Below, piece by piece: positions 53,332 to 62,189 of a stretch of DNA of 64,000 nucleotides. The notes beneath the pieces are model-generated. The model was not told the origin of the DNA. It saw only the letters and a list, made by a program, of their open reading frames with translations, and did not search any database. The first letter of the stretch is position 1, and each line of letters begins with the position of its first letter. The DNA comes from Streptosporangium sp040640155 (GTDB lineage: Bacteria; Actinomycetota; Actinomycetes; Streptosporangiales; Streptosporangiaceae). The position numbers and the translations under genes are program-made. The stretch is taken from positions 45,028 to 109,027 of the forward strand of contig NZ_JBFABE010000023.1 in the NCBI RefSeq assembly GCF_040640155.1, in the 5' to 3' direction.

Positions 53332-54522
53332 CTAGACCGGATGCCCGCGCCGGTGGATCGCCTGGAGCAGTCCGAAGGCGATCATGTTGGCGAAGGTGGC
53401 GGTGCCCCCGTAGGAGACGAACGGCAGGGGCAGGCCGGTGATCGGCATGATCCCGATCGTCATCCCGATGTTGATGAACGTCTGGAAGGCCAGCCAGCAG
53501 ACGATCGCCCCGCCCACCAGCATGCCGAACCTGTCCTCGCACTCGCGGGCGATCCGCGCCCCGCGCAGCAGGATCACCCCCAGCAGGGCCACCACGGTGA
53601 CCGACCCGAGGAAGCCGAACTCCTCCCCCGCCACCGTGAAGACGAAGTCGGTGTGCTGCTCGGGCACGAAGCGGCCGGTGGTCTGGCCGCCCCCGAACAG
53701 CCCCTTGCCGAACACCTCCCCCGACCCGATCGCGATCAGCGACTGCGTGCTGTTGTAGCCGACCCCGCGCGGGTCCGCGGACGGGTTGAGGAACGCGGTG
53801 AATCTGGCGATCTGGTAGGGCTCCAGCACGTCGAGGAACCACGCCGCGGCCCCCGCCCCGATCACCGCCAGGCCGAGCCCGGCGATCCAGCGCTTGCGCA
53901 CCCCGGCCACCACGATCGTGCCGGCCGTGATCACCCCGATGACCATCGTGGTGCCCAGGTCGGGCTGGAGCATCACCAGGGCCATGGTGGAGGCGGCCAC
54001 CACCAGGGAGATCACCACGTACGGGCCGCGGGGCCGCTCGGTGCCCTTGGCCCGCCGGGTCAGCAGCATGGCCAGCATCAACGCCAGGCCGAGTTTGGCG
54101 AACTCCGACGGCTGGAACGCGAACCCGCCACCGAGCATGATCCACGAGTGGGCGCCGTTCACGGTGCTGCCGAGGGGGGTGAGCACCAGGCACAACCCGA
54201 CCAGCGTCACCCCGTACACCAGTGGCGCGAAGGCCCGCAGCGCCCGGTGGTCCACCATCGCGGTCACGGCGGCCAGCACCGCACCGATGACGAGGTTGAG
54301 GACGTGCTTCTTGACCAGGCCGGTGGAGCCGGCCGCCCACGTCCTGGTCGACGACCAGACCAGCATCGTGCCGATCACCGCCAGCGCGGCGACGGCCACC
54401 AGCATCAGCCCGTCCGTCCGCCTCAGCGCGGAGGCCGCCGCCACCGTCCTCCCCGCCAGGGACGCCCTCGCCGGCGCCCCCCTGGCCACCGGCGCGACCG
54501 CGGCCCGTCCGGCCCGGCTCAC
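53332..54522 (-). CDS. rodA: Peptidoglycan glycosyltransferase RodA (SEDS family)
   Basis: A 396-residue polytopic protein with about ten membrane helices and the SEDS marks: WIMLGGGFAFQPSEFAKL, the catalytic-region Asp in LQPDLGTTMV, HTDFVFTVAGEEFGF and GLPLPFVSYGG. It polymerises lipid II during elongation together with the PBP2 upstream. GTG 54522 is the first start; the frame stays open upstream through the 15-bp repeats but has no start codon there. Confidence 0.95.
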   Translation of the reverse strand: MSRAGRAAVAPVARGAPARASLAGRTVAAASALRRTDGLMLVAVAALAVIGTMLVWSSTRTWAAGSTGLVKKHVLNLVIGAVLAAVTAMVDHRALRAFAPLVYGVTLVGLCLVLTPLGSTVNGAHSWIMLGGGFAFQPSEFAKLGLALMLAMLLTRRAKGTERPRGPYVVISLVVAASTMALVMLQPDLGTTMVIGVITAGTIVVAGVRKRWIAGLGLAVIGAGAAAWFLDVLEPYQIARFTAFLNPSADPRGVGYNSTQSLIAIGSGEVFGKGLFGGGQTTGRFVPEQHTDFVFTVAGEEFGFLGSVTVVALLGVILLRGARIARECEDRFGMLVGGAIVCWLAFQTFINIGMTIGIMPITGLPLPFVSYGGTATFANMIAFGLLQAIHRRGHPV

Positions 54523-54531
54523 CCCGTCCCC

Positions 54532-54636
54532 CCGTCGGACGTCGCCCCGCCGGACGTGGCCCCGGCGGACATCACCCCGTCGGACGTCCCTCCGGCGGAC
54601 GTCGCCCCGCCGGACGTCCCTCCGGCGGACGTCACC
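54532..54636. repeat. Seven 15-bp degenerate tandem units between pbp2 and rodA
   Basis: Units of the form CCGnCGGACGTCnCC run from 54532 to 54636, overlapping the pbp2 stop codon at 54632-54634. Because the unit is a multiple of three, the rodA frame stays open and would read as a pentapeptide repeat (RRGDV-like), but no start codon lies upstream. Each unit contains GACGTC or a one-base variant. Confidence 0.85.
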
Positions 54637-56698
54637 GCGCCACCGTCCCGTCCCGCGCGATCACCGGGAGCGAGCTCGCCGGACGCCCGCCCGCCAGGAT
54701 CGGAGGGCCGGCCCTCGTACCGTCCGGCGCGAACCCGTAGATGCCCTCGTAGATCTTCCGTACCGCCGGAGCCGCGGTCTGACCGCCCATGCCTCCCTGC
54801 GACACCATGGCGACGATCACGAACCGGGGCTTGTCCGTCGGGGCGAACGAGGCGAACCATGACGTGTCGGCCTTGCCGTAGACCTCGGCGGTGCCGGTCT
54901 TGCCGCCGACCTTGACCTTGTCCATGGGGAATCCCGAGAAGGCCCCGGCCGCGGTGCCGTCGGAGGCGACCTCGCTCAGCGCCCCCTTGATGTAGGCCCG
55001 CTCCTTCGGCGAGAGCGGCAGCCTGCCCGTCACCGGCACCTTGATCTCCTTGACCTTGGTGCCGTCGGGACGCACCAGCGCCCAGCCCACCCGCGGGCTG
55101 CGCAGCCTGCCGTCACCGACCAGCGCCGCGTAGGCCGCCGCCAGCTGCAGCGGCGTCACCAGCACGTCACCCTGCCCGATGGAGAAGTTCGCCGCGTCCC
55201 CGGGGCGTAGCTGGAACCCCTCCAGGCAGTTCTCGTACGCCAGCCGCTTGAGGAACGCCGCCCTGCTGGGGCTCTTCCTGGCCACCTCCGGATAACCGGT
55301 CCTGGCCCGCTTGCAGTTGGTCTCCTTGGTCGCCGCCCACATGGTCTTCTTCCAGGCCCGGTCGGGGATCCTCCCCGGCGACTCCCCCGGCAGGTCGATG
55401 CCGGTGGGGCGGCCGAACCCGTAGGCGCGTGCCATGGTGGCCATCGGCTCCTTGGTCCGCCCCTTGGGATTGAGGCCGCCGTCGCGCAGCCACTGCTCGT
55501 AGGCCGCCCGGTAGAAGATCGTGTCGCAGGACTTCACCAGCGCCATGTGCAGGGTGAGCGACCCCAGGGGGATGCCCCGGAAGTTGTTGAACGGCCGGTC
55601 GCCCACCATGAAGGATCCGGGGCAGTCGTAGCGGCCGTGCAGCGGGTAGCCGTCCTTGAGCATCGCCGCCACCGACGACACCTTGAACGTCGAGCCGGGC
55701 GCGAACTCGCCCTTGATGGCCCGCGACACCAGTGGTTTCCCCGCCTTGCCCGACAGCAGCCGCTGGTACTCGCCCTCGGAGATGCCCCCGGTCCAGACCG
55801 CCGGGTCGTACGTCGGCGCGCTCGCCAGCGCGACCACCCGGCTCGTCCTGGCGTCCAGGACCACCGCCGCCGCGCCGTCGGCCTTGGGCGCCCCCTTCAT
55901 CGCCTCGGCCAGCGCCTTCTCCGCCACCGCCTGCACCCGGGCGTCGATGCTGGTGATCAGCGTGTCCCCCGGCACCGGCGGCACGTTCCGCTCCACCCCC
56001 ATGACCTTGCCGAGCCGGTCGACCTGCATCCGCCGCGTCCCCGGCGTCCCCCGCAAAGGCACGTCGTAGACCGACTCCAGCCCGTCCCTGCCCACCAGGT
56101 CCACCCCGGAGAACGCGGGCCTGCGCCCGCCGTGACGGTCCATCTCCTCCTGCGTGATCGGCTGCAGGTAGCCCAGCGCCTGCGCGCCCGCGCCCTTGCG
56201 CGGGTACTGCCGCACGGCCTGTACCTCGGCGGTGACCCCGGGGAACATCTCCTGCCGCTCCAGGATCTGCAGGGCCTCGCGGGTGGTGACGTCGGCGTCG
56301 ATCGGGATCGGCTGGAAGGGGGAACCGGGCCAGCACGGCCGGGCCACCCCGGGACCGCACGCCCTGATCCGCTCGCGCAGATCGTCGGGGCGGCGGCCGA
56401 GCACGGCGCCCAGCCTGCGGAGCACCTCCCGGCCGTCGCCGTCCATCCGGTTCAACCGGGTCCTGTCGACCGAGACCACCAGCGTGGTCCGGTTGCGCAC
56501 CAGCGGACGGCCCGACGCGTCGAGGATCTGCCCCCGCACCGCGGGGACCACCACGTCACGCGTGCGCGTCTCGGTCGCGGCCACCACGTAGCGCGCCCCG
56601 TGCACCACCTGCACCTGCCAGAGCCGCACCGCGAGCACCGCCAGCATCGACGCCACCAGCACCTGCACCACGACCAGCCGCCCCCGCATCAACCCCAT
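54632..56698 (-). CDS. mrdA: Penicillin-binding protein 2 (peptidoglycan transpeptidase)
   Basis: A 688-residue class B PBP. An N-terminal membrane anchor (VVVQVLVASMLAVLAVRLW) is followed by the PBP dimer domain (VRGQILDASGRPLVRNR). The transpeptidase domain has SxxK in GSTFKVSS, SxN-like SCD in VKSCDTIFY and KTGT in VGGKTGTAEVYG. It crosslinks peptidoglycan in lateral wall growth and pairs with RodA. It belongs to the mreB-mreC-mreD-pbp2-rodA group. The C-terminal tail after GIYGFAPDG is Gly/Ala/Pro-rich and not conserved. Confidence 0.96.
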   Translation of the reverse strand: MGLMRGRLVVVQVLVASMLAVLAVRLWQVQVVHGARYVVAATETRTRDVVVPAVRGQILDASGRPLVRNRTTLVVSVDRTRLNRMDGDGREVLRRLGAVLGRRPDDLRERIRACGPGVARPCWPGSPFQPIPIDADVTTREALQILERQEMFPGVTAEVQAVRQYPRKGAGAQALGYLQPITQEEMDRHGGRRPAFSGVDLVGRDGLESVYDVPLRGTPGTRRMQVDRLGKVMGVERNVPPVPGDTLITSIDARVQAVAEKALAEAMKGAPKADGAAAVVLDARTSRVVALASAPTYDPAVWTGGISEGEYQRLLSGKAGKPLVSRAIKGEFAPGSTFKVSSVAAMLKDGYPLHGRYDCPGSFMVGDRPFNNFRGIPLGSLTLHMALVKSCDTIFYRAAYEQWLRDGGLNPKGRTKEPMATMARAYGFGRPTGIDLPGESPGRIPDRAWKKTMWAATKETNCKRARTGYPEVARKSPSRAAFLKRLAYENCLEGFQLRPGDAANFSIGQGDVLVTPLQLAAAYAALVGDGRLRSPRVGWALVRPDGTKVKEIKVPVTGRLPLSPKERAYIKGALSEVASDGTAAGAFSGFPMDKVKVGGKTGTAEVYGKADTSWFASFAPTDKPRFVIVAMVSQGGMGGQTAAPAVRKIYEGIYGFAPDGTRAGPPILAGGRPASSLPVIARDGTVAR

Positions 56699-56756
56699 GA
56701 CCGCCCCTTCCCACCCGCCTCACCCGACGCCCCGTCGCCCGCCCGTCCGGCGGTGC

Positions 56757-57284
56757 TCACGCCCGGCCCCGCAGCACGTACCCGCGCAGGTGGAGCGGTT
56801 GAGGCTCCGGCCCGCGGACCAGCCTGCGCACCGCCCACACCACGGGCGGGGCGGCGAACAGGTTGTAGACCACCGCCGGCGGCAACGCCGTCATGATCAC
56901 GGACGGGTCGCTCCTGGGATCCCCCACCAGGGCACCCGTCGCCATGGCGATCATCGGCCCGGCCGCCGCGCAGGCCAGCGCCACGAGCGGCTCGGCGCCC
57001 GGCCGGCCCCGCGCCGCCCGCCCCGCGACGAAGCCGACGACGCAGAACACCAGCGCGTTGTGCCCGAACAGATGCGCCACCGGAGGCAGGACGTCACTCA
57101 GCAGCCCCGTGGCGAACCCCGCCACGGCGCCCGGCAGGGCACCGCGGGCCAGCGCGTACCCCACCACGGCGAGCAGTACCAGATCCGGCGCGGCCTGCCC
57201 GGGCAGCGGGAGCCTGTTGACCACGGTCACCTGGGCAACCATGGTCACCACGACCAGCACCGCGAACGCCACCGTGCGGCCCAT
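56757..57284 (-). CDS. mreD: Rod shape-determining protein MreD
   Basis: A 175-residue membrane protein with five or so helices (VAFAVLVVVTMVAQVTVV, DLVLLAVVGYALARG, PLVALACAAAGPMIAMATG). It lies 3 bp after mreC. It acts with MreB, MreC, RodA and PBP2 in wall growth; in sporulating actinomycetes the mre genes serve mainly the spore wall. Confidence 0.93.
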   Translation of the reverse strand: MGRTVAFAVLVVVTMVAQVTVVNRLPLPGQAAPDLVLLAVVGYALARGALPGAVAGFATGLLSDVLPPVAHLFGHNALVFCVVGFVAGRAARGRPGAEPLVALACAAAGPMIAMATGALVGDPRSDPSVIMTALPPAVVYNLFAAPPVVWAVRRLVRGPEPQPLHLRGYVLRGRA

Positions 57285-57287
57285 CGC

Positions 57288-58208
57288 TCACAACCCCTCT
57301 CGCCGTACGCGGCGGGCGTCGGCGGTGCGCGGCCCCGAGGGCGGCGACGGGGGGAGAACCGCGTCGCGCGGTGCCCGCTCGGGCGCCCGCACCACCACGC
57401 CGACCACGTCCAGGGCGGTGAGGTCGGCGTACGGCCGCGCGTACGCGATGCGGGTCAGCTCCCCCGGCGTGGCCTCCACCCGCTCGATCACCCCGATCGG
57501 CACCCCCGCCACGTACGGCACGCCCCGATGGGAGCCGAAGCTCACGATCCGGTGCCCGACGGTGATCGGCGCGGTCGAGTCCAGCAGCCGGAACCGGACC
57601 AGCCGGCCGCTCTCCCCGACGCCGTGCACCACCCCGATCTCGTTGCTGCCCTCCAGGCGTGCCCCCGCCGCCGAGGCGGCGTCGCTCAGCAGGACCACGG
57701 TGGAGGTGGACGGGCCGGTCCGGACGACCCTGCCGACCAGGCCGTCGGCGTTCAGCACGGTCATCTCCGTACGGACCCCGTCGCCGCGTCCCACGTCGAG
57801 CTCGACCGCCTCCTCGAAGCCGGGCGCCCCCCGCCGCGCGATCACCTGGGCGGTCAGGACCCGGTAGCCGCCGGTCCCGGCGACGCCGAGCAGCCTGCGC
57901 AGCTCCTCCGAGCGCCCCCGGTCCAGGCTCTGGGCCATCAGGTCACGCTTGAGCCTGCGGTTCTCCGCCTTCAGCTCCTCGATCCGGTCACGCGCCGAGA
58001 AGGCGCCGGTCATAGCCTCGAAGAAACCTCCGACCGGCCTCACGACCCCCGCCCCGGCCCTCTCCGCGACGCCGAACACCGTCGTACCGGCCCCTCGGAA
58101 CGGCCCGAACGGCGACCGGTCCCCCGAACGGTGGTCGACGGTCACGAGCACGAGCGCGGCGGCCAGCAGCAGCCCCAGGTTGATCCGTGCCCGGCGCGTG
58201 TCCTTCAT
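57288..58208 (-). CDS. mreC: Rod shape-determining protein MreC
   Basis: A 306-residue protein with an N-terminal membrane helix (INLGLLLAAALVLVTVD), a coiled coil (ARDRIEELKAENRRLKRDLM) and the beta-barrel domain (GYRVLTAQVIAR, DGLVGRVVRTGPSTSTVVLL, VVHGVGESG). The start ATG at 58208 overlaps the mreB stop (ATGA); codons upstream belong to mreB. It organises the elongation complex. Confidence 0.95.
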   Translation of the reverse strand: MKDTRRARINLGLLLAAALVLVTVDHRSGDRSPFGPFRGAGTTVFGVAERAGAGVVRPVGGFFEAMTGAFSARDRIEELKAENRRLKRDLMAQSLDRGRSEELRRLLGVAGTGGYRVLTAQVIARRGAPGFEEAVELDVGRGDGVRTEMTVLNADGLVGRVVRTGPSTSTVVLLSDAASAAGARLEGSNEIGVVHGVGESGRLVRFRLLDSTAPITVGHRIVSFGSHRGVPYVAGVPIGVIERVEATPGELTRIAYARPYADLTALDVVGVVVRAPERAPRDAVLPPSPPSGPRTADARRVRREGL

Positions 58209-59239
58209 CAGTGCCGCGGCTCGGGGACCAGGACCTGCTGGAGGGCGTCGAAGTCCTCCACACACTTGCCGGACCCCAGCGCCACGGAGTCGAGGGCGTT
58301 GTCCACCAGGTGGATCGGCATGCCGGTCTCGGCCTTGAGCCGCTCGTCCATGCCCTTCAGGAGCGCCCCGCCGCCGGTGAGGGCGATCCCGCGGTCCATG
58401 AGATCACCCGACAGCTCCGGGGGGCACTTGTCGAGCGTCGTCTTGACCGCGTCGACGATCGCGTTCAGCGGTTCCTCGATGGCCTTGCGGATCTCGGCGG
58501 CCGAGACCACGATCGTCTTCGGCAGGCCGCTGACCAGGTCGCGTCCCCGGATCTCGGCGTGGCTCTCCTCGGGCAGCATGCAGGCGGAGCCGATGGCCAT
58601 CTTGATCTCCTCGGAGGTCCGCTCGCCCAGCATGAGCGAGTGCTCCTTCTTCGCGAAGGCGATGATCGCGTGATCGAGCTCGTCACCGCCCACCCTGATC
58701 GACTGGCTGGTCACCACGCCGCCCATCGAGATGATCGCCACCTCGGTGGTGCCGCCGCCTATGTCGACCACCATGTTCCCGGTGGGCTCGTGCACCGGCA
58801 GCCCCGCGCCGATCGCGGCGGCCATGGGCTCCTCGACGATGTACACCCGGCGCGCGCCCGCCTGGTACCCGGCCTCCTTGACCGCCCGCTGCTCGACGCC
58901 GGTGATCCCGCTCGGCACGGCGATGATGATGCGCGGCTTGGCGAAGTGGCGGCGCTTGTGCACCCGCTGGATGAAGTAGCGGAGCATCCGCTCGGTGACG
59001 TCGAAGTCGGCGATGACACCGTCCTTGAGCGGCCGGATGGCGACGATGTTGCCGGGAGTACGGCCGATCATCCGCTTGGCCTCGATGCCGACGGCCACGA
59101 TCTTCCCGGTCGTGGTGTTGATCGCCACGACCGACGGCTCGTTGAGCACGATCCCACGGCCCCGCACGTAGACGAGGGTGTTCGCTGTGCCGAGGTCGAC
59201 CGCCATGTCACGGCCCAGGAAAGCAAGATTGCTGCCCAT
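58208..59239 (-). CDS. mreB: Rod shape-determining protein MreB
   Basis: A 343-residue actin homologue: phosphate 1 DLGTANTLVY, phosphate 2 DIGGGTTEVAII and adenosine motif GIALTGGGALLKGMD, plus IIAVPSGITGVEQRAV. It starts at ATG 59239 (MGSNLAFLGRDMAVDLG) with AAGGAGG upstream. It assembles membrane-bound filaments that position cell-wall synthesis. It is the first gene of the mre operon. Confidence 0.97.
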   Translation of the reverse strand: MGSNLAFLGRDMAVDLGTANTLVYVRGRGIVLNEPSVVAINTTTGKIVAVGIEAKRMIGRTPGNIVAIRPLKDGVIADFDVTERMLRYFIQRVHKRRHFAKPRIIIAVPSGITGVEQRAVKEAGYQAGARRVYIVEEPMAAAIGAGLPVHEPTGNMVVDIGGGTTEVAIISMGGVVTSQSIRVGGDELDHAIIAFAKKEHSLMLGERTSEEIKMAIGSACMLPEESHAEIRGRDLVSGLPKTIVVSAAEIRKAIEEPLNAIVDAVKTTLDKCPPELSGDLMDRGIALTGGGALLKGMDERLKAETGMPIHLVDNALDSVALGSGKCVEDFDALQQVLVPEPRH

Positions 59240-59376
59240 GAGGAAGGCTGGCCTCCTTCCGTCAGGTGGTCGGCGAAAAACTACGGAACGCACTCGAATC
59301 GTAACGTGATGTACCCACCCTTGAGCGCAATGAGCCGGCCTGCCCCGGCAAAATTCTTGAGCTCGCCAAACGCGGC

Positions 59377-59408
59377 GGGCCCCGCCGTCCACAAGGACGG
59401 CGGGGCCC
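59377..59408 (-). terminator. Terminator hairpin downstream of ndk
   Basis: Perfect 14-bp arms (59377-59390 and 59395-59408) with loop ACAA, 23 bp past the ndk stop. There is no T-tract. It separates ndk from the mre operon. Confidence 0.85.
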
Positions 59409-59431
59409 GGAGGTCACGCGGGGGCGGACGC

Positions 59432-59842
59432 TCAGAAGCGGTCCGGGAAGAAGATCTTGATCTCCCTGGCGGCGGACTCGGGGGAGTCGGAGCCGTGGAC
59501 GACGTTCTCCCCGATCTCCAGGGCGTGGTCACCACGGATCGTGCCGGGAGGGGACTTGACCGGGTCGGTCATGCCGGCCAGGGAGCGGAACGCCTCGATG
59601 GCGCGCGGCCCCTCGAGCACCAGCGCCACCAGCGGGCCGGAGGTGATGAACTCCACCAGCTCGCTGAAGAACGGCCGCTCGGAGTGCTCGGCGTAGTGCG
59701 CCTTGGCCGTCTCGACGTCCAGGGTGCGCAGCTCCATCGCCACGACCTTCAGGCCCTTGCGCTCGACACGGGCGATCACGTCGCCGATGAGGCCGCGCGC
59801 CACACCGTCGGGCTTGATCAGGACTAGGGTGCGCTCGGACAC
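59432..59842 (-). CDS. ndk: Nucleoside diphosphate kinase
   Basis: A 136-residue NDK, which equilibrates nucleoside di- and triphosphates. LVLIKPDGVARG, GMTDPVKSPPGTIRGD and the phospho-accepting His in NVVHGSDSPESAAREI are present. Its position downstream of folC-DUF4233-membrane protein is typical of the group. Confidence 0.98.
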   Translation of the reverse strand: MSERTLVLIKPDGVARGLIGDVIARVERKGLKVVAMELRTLDVETAKAHYAEHSERPFFSELVEFITSGPLVALVLEGPRAIEAFRSLAGMTDPVKSPPGTIRGDHALEIGENVVHGSDSPESAAREIKIFFPDRF

Positions 59843-59948
59843 TGACGTTCTCCTTTGAACATGCGTGGGTCGCCGACTGCGATGAACGCGCGAAGTTTAC
59901 CGTCCCCGGCGTGTTTCCCCGCGATCGGCTTCACCCCGGCCGGCGGGA

Positions 59949-61772
59949 TCAACGCAGGGTCTGGCCGTTGCCGGGGCCGTCCTCCGGCGAGGGCGCCGGC
60001 GGCGGCACCACGACCGGCGGCGTGGCGACCCTCTCGGGGTCCGGCTCCCGCCCGGGATCCCCCTCCGCCTCCCGTCCGGGATCGCGGGCGGGGTCACGCG
60101 CGGGGTCACGGGAGGGATCGCGATCCGGCTCGTGCCGGGGCCTGGCCCTGCCGCTCCCGTCGGCTCCCGCCCCGCCCCCGGCGGCGGCCATCGCCCCGGA
60201 GGACATCGCCCCCGAAGCCGTGCCGACCGGGCCGGACGCCATGGCACCCGGCCATCCACCGCCCATCGGGTCGGCCTCCCCGGCGGGAGAGGGCACCAGG
60301 CCCGCCGTCGGCCCGGTCGGGGACGCCACGCCCGTGGCGGCGCTCCCCGGCGGATCCGTCGGCGCTCCGGGCCGCAACCGGCCCAGCACCGCACCGAGCA
60401 CGATCACCGCGAGCACCAGGCCGCCTCCGATCAGCGCCCACAGATGCAGGGCGTCCACGAACCCGTCGACCAGTGCCTGCGGGGTGCTGGTCTCCTTCAG
60501 GACCGGTTCGAGGCGGGTCACCTGGACCCCGCTGCCCAGCAGGAAGCCCGCGAGCACCGCGGGGAAGAACAGCGAGAGCGCCGACAGCGCGGCCCCCTCG
60601 TCACAGCAGCGCAGCGCGGCGGTGAGCGCCACCGAGGCGCCGACCGCGAGCAGCACGAAGGGGAGGATCAGCGAGAACCCCGCCGAGGCGGGAAGGAAGA
60701 GCCGCACCGCGCACAGGCCCGCCACCAGCACCCCGAGCCCGCCCGCGGTGAGCACGGGCATCGCCGGGTCGCCGGACCGGTTCACCAGCGCGGCGGACAC
60801 GAGACCCGCCGCCGCCGCGATCGCGAACGCCGGCCAGAGCCCGGACAGCCCGGGACCGCCCAGCCCGCCGAGCTCGACGTAGGTGGTCTGGGCCGCGGTC
60901 GGCAGGAGCACCACACCCACCGCGATCATCGCGTACGCCGGAGCGCGTTGCACCGCCCCCTTGGAGGCCCCCCACGAGGCCAGGGCCAGCAGCGACAGGA
61001 CGGAGCCCAGGGCCGCCAGGACCACCAGGCCGGCCGGCCAGTCGAACGTGCTGCCCACCGCCAGGGCCGCGACGCCCGCGGCGGGCGCCATCGTCCACAG
61101 CGTCCGCCCGCTCCCGGCGAGGACGGGCTCGGGCACGGCGCCCTCGCCCTCCCTCAGCCAGAGCACGAGGTAGAGGGCGGCCAGCGCGAGCGCGGCCCCG
61201 GTGAGCAGCGGGTACGGCTGGAGCGTGACACGCCAGGAGTCGACCTGGTCCAGCGGCCAGAGCGCGAGCGCCTGGGCGGCGAGCAGGGCCGCCGCCAGCG
61301 AGGCCCCCCACACGGCCCTCAGGAGCGGCGAGCGCCCCCAGACGGCCATCAGCGTGGCCGGGACCAGCAGACCCGCTCCCACGCCGTGCAGGACCCGCAG
61401 GGCCCCCACCGGCACGGGTGAGCCCGCGTACCCGCCGGCGGCGTCGGCGAAGGCCAGCAGTGCCAGCCCGGCGACCACCATCGGGGCCGCCCTCATCCGG
61501 CGCAGGACCACCACGGCGACCGGAACGGTCAGGACCATCGCGGGCAACGCCAGCCCGTGCGCACGGATCATCGCTATCTGCGAGACGTCCGGGGGCAGCA
61601 GGGCCGCGACCACCGAGATGGTGTTGGGAATGGCGACGATCGCCAGCGGCAGCGTCATCGCGACGAGCAGCCCGAGCACGACGTCGAGCATCGGGGAGAC
61701 ACGGAGCGCGCGCACCAGGCCCGCGGGCCCGGCTGCCACCGCCCGCGTCGGCTGGATGGGAGGGACGGCCAT
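59949..61772 (-). CDS. MFS-like polytopic membrane protein with disordered C-terminal tail
   Basis: A 607-residue protein with about 14 hydrophobic helices in the first 460 residues (VVLGLLVAMTLPLAIVAIP, VLHGVGAGLLVPATLMAVWG and others), the pattern of DHA2-type transporters or related permease-like proteins. The usual MFS loop motifs are weak, so transport is not certain. The last 140 residues are Pro/Gly/Asp/Arg-rich with RDPARDP repeats and should be cytoplasmic. ATG 61772 was chosen. It lies between DUF4233 and ndk. Confidence 0.75.
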   Translation of the reverse strand: MAVPPIQPTRAVAAGPAGLVRALRVSPMLDVVLGLLVAMTLPLAIVAIPNTISVVAALLPPDVSQIAMIRAHGLALPAMVLTVPVAVVVLRRMRAAPMVVAGLALLAFADAAGGYAGSPVPVGALRVLHGVGAGLLVPATLMAVWGRSPLLRAVWGASLAAALLAAQALALWPLDQVDSWRVTLQPYPLLTGAALALAALYLVLWLREGEGAVPEPVLAGSGRTLWTMAPAAGVAALAVGSTFDWPAGLVVLAALGSVLSLLALASWGASKGAVQRAPAYAMIAVGVVLLPTAAQTTYVELGGLGGPGLSGLWPAFAIAAAAGLVSAALVNRSGDPAMPVLTAGGLGVLVAGLCAVRLFLPASAGFSLILPFVLLAVGASVALTAALRCCDEGAALSALSLFFPAVLAGFLLGSGVQVTRLEPVLKETSTPQALVDGFVDALHLWALIGGGLVLAVIVLGAVLGRLRPGAPTDPPGSAATGVASPTGPTAGLVPSPAGEADPMGGGWPGAMASGPVGTASGAMSSGAMAAAGGGAGADGSGRARPRHEPDRDPSRDPARDPARDPGREAEGDPGREPDPERVATPPVVVPPPAPSPEDGPGNGQTLR

Positions 61773-61783
61773 GTTGGCCGACT

Positions 61784-62122
61784 TTAGCGAGAAGTCACGC
61801 CCTCGACACGGCGAGCGACGAATATCGCCGTGATCCACAACGCGGCGAAGATCGCTCCGAGGACGAACATGGTCGGCACCATCAGCCCCGAGGCGATGGC
61901 GAGCACCTGGATCGCGCTGCCCATCACGTACGCGAAAGGCCGCTTGAGCAGGCCGATGACCACGACGCACAGGAACGCCAGGCCGAGGCCGACGGTCGCC
62001 GCCACGGCCGGTTCGACCCCCTGGACGTTGATCGCCACCGGCGTGAGCAACCCGACGACTATCGCCTCCATGCCGAGCACGCTGGCGCACAGACGCCGCA
62101 TGCCCGGAGTGACCGTGATCAT
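61784..62122 (-). CDS. DUF4233 membrane protein
   Basis: A 112-residue protein with four membrane helices (VLGMEAIVVGLLTPVAIN, VAATVGLGLAFLCVVVIGLL, YVMGSAIQVLAIASGLMVP, FVLGAIFAALWITAIFVAR), a match to DUF4233. The family is found after folC in actinobacteria; its function is unknown. It lies 67 bp from folC. Confidence 0.9.
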   Translation of the reverse strand: MITVTPGMRRLCASVLGMEAIVVGLLTPVAINVQGVEPAVAATVGLGLAFLCVVVIGLLKRPFAYVMGSAIQVLAIASGLMVPTMFVLGAIFAALWITAIFVARRVEGVTSR

Positions 62123-62189
62123 TTCTCGCTCCCGCCTGGCCGCACCGGCGGCAGGGCGCCTGCCGGTTCCCGGGCCGTCCCGTTCCCGG

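Noticed and set aside
51169..54915. Plus-strand frame of 1,248 codons across rodA, the radical SAM gene and pbp2
   Set aside because: It is an antisense shadow in high-GC DNA; the minus strand has full-length recognised proteins here.
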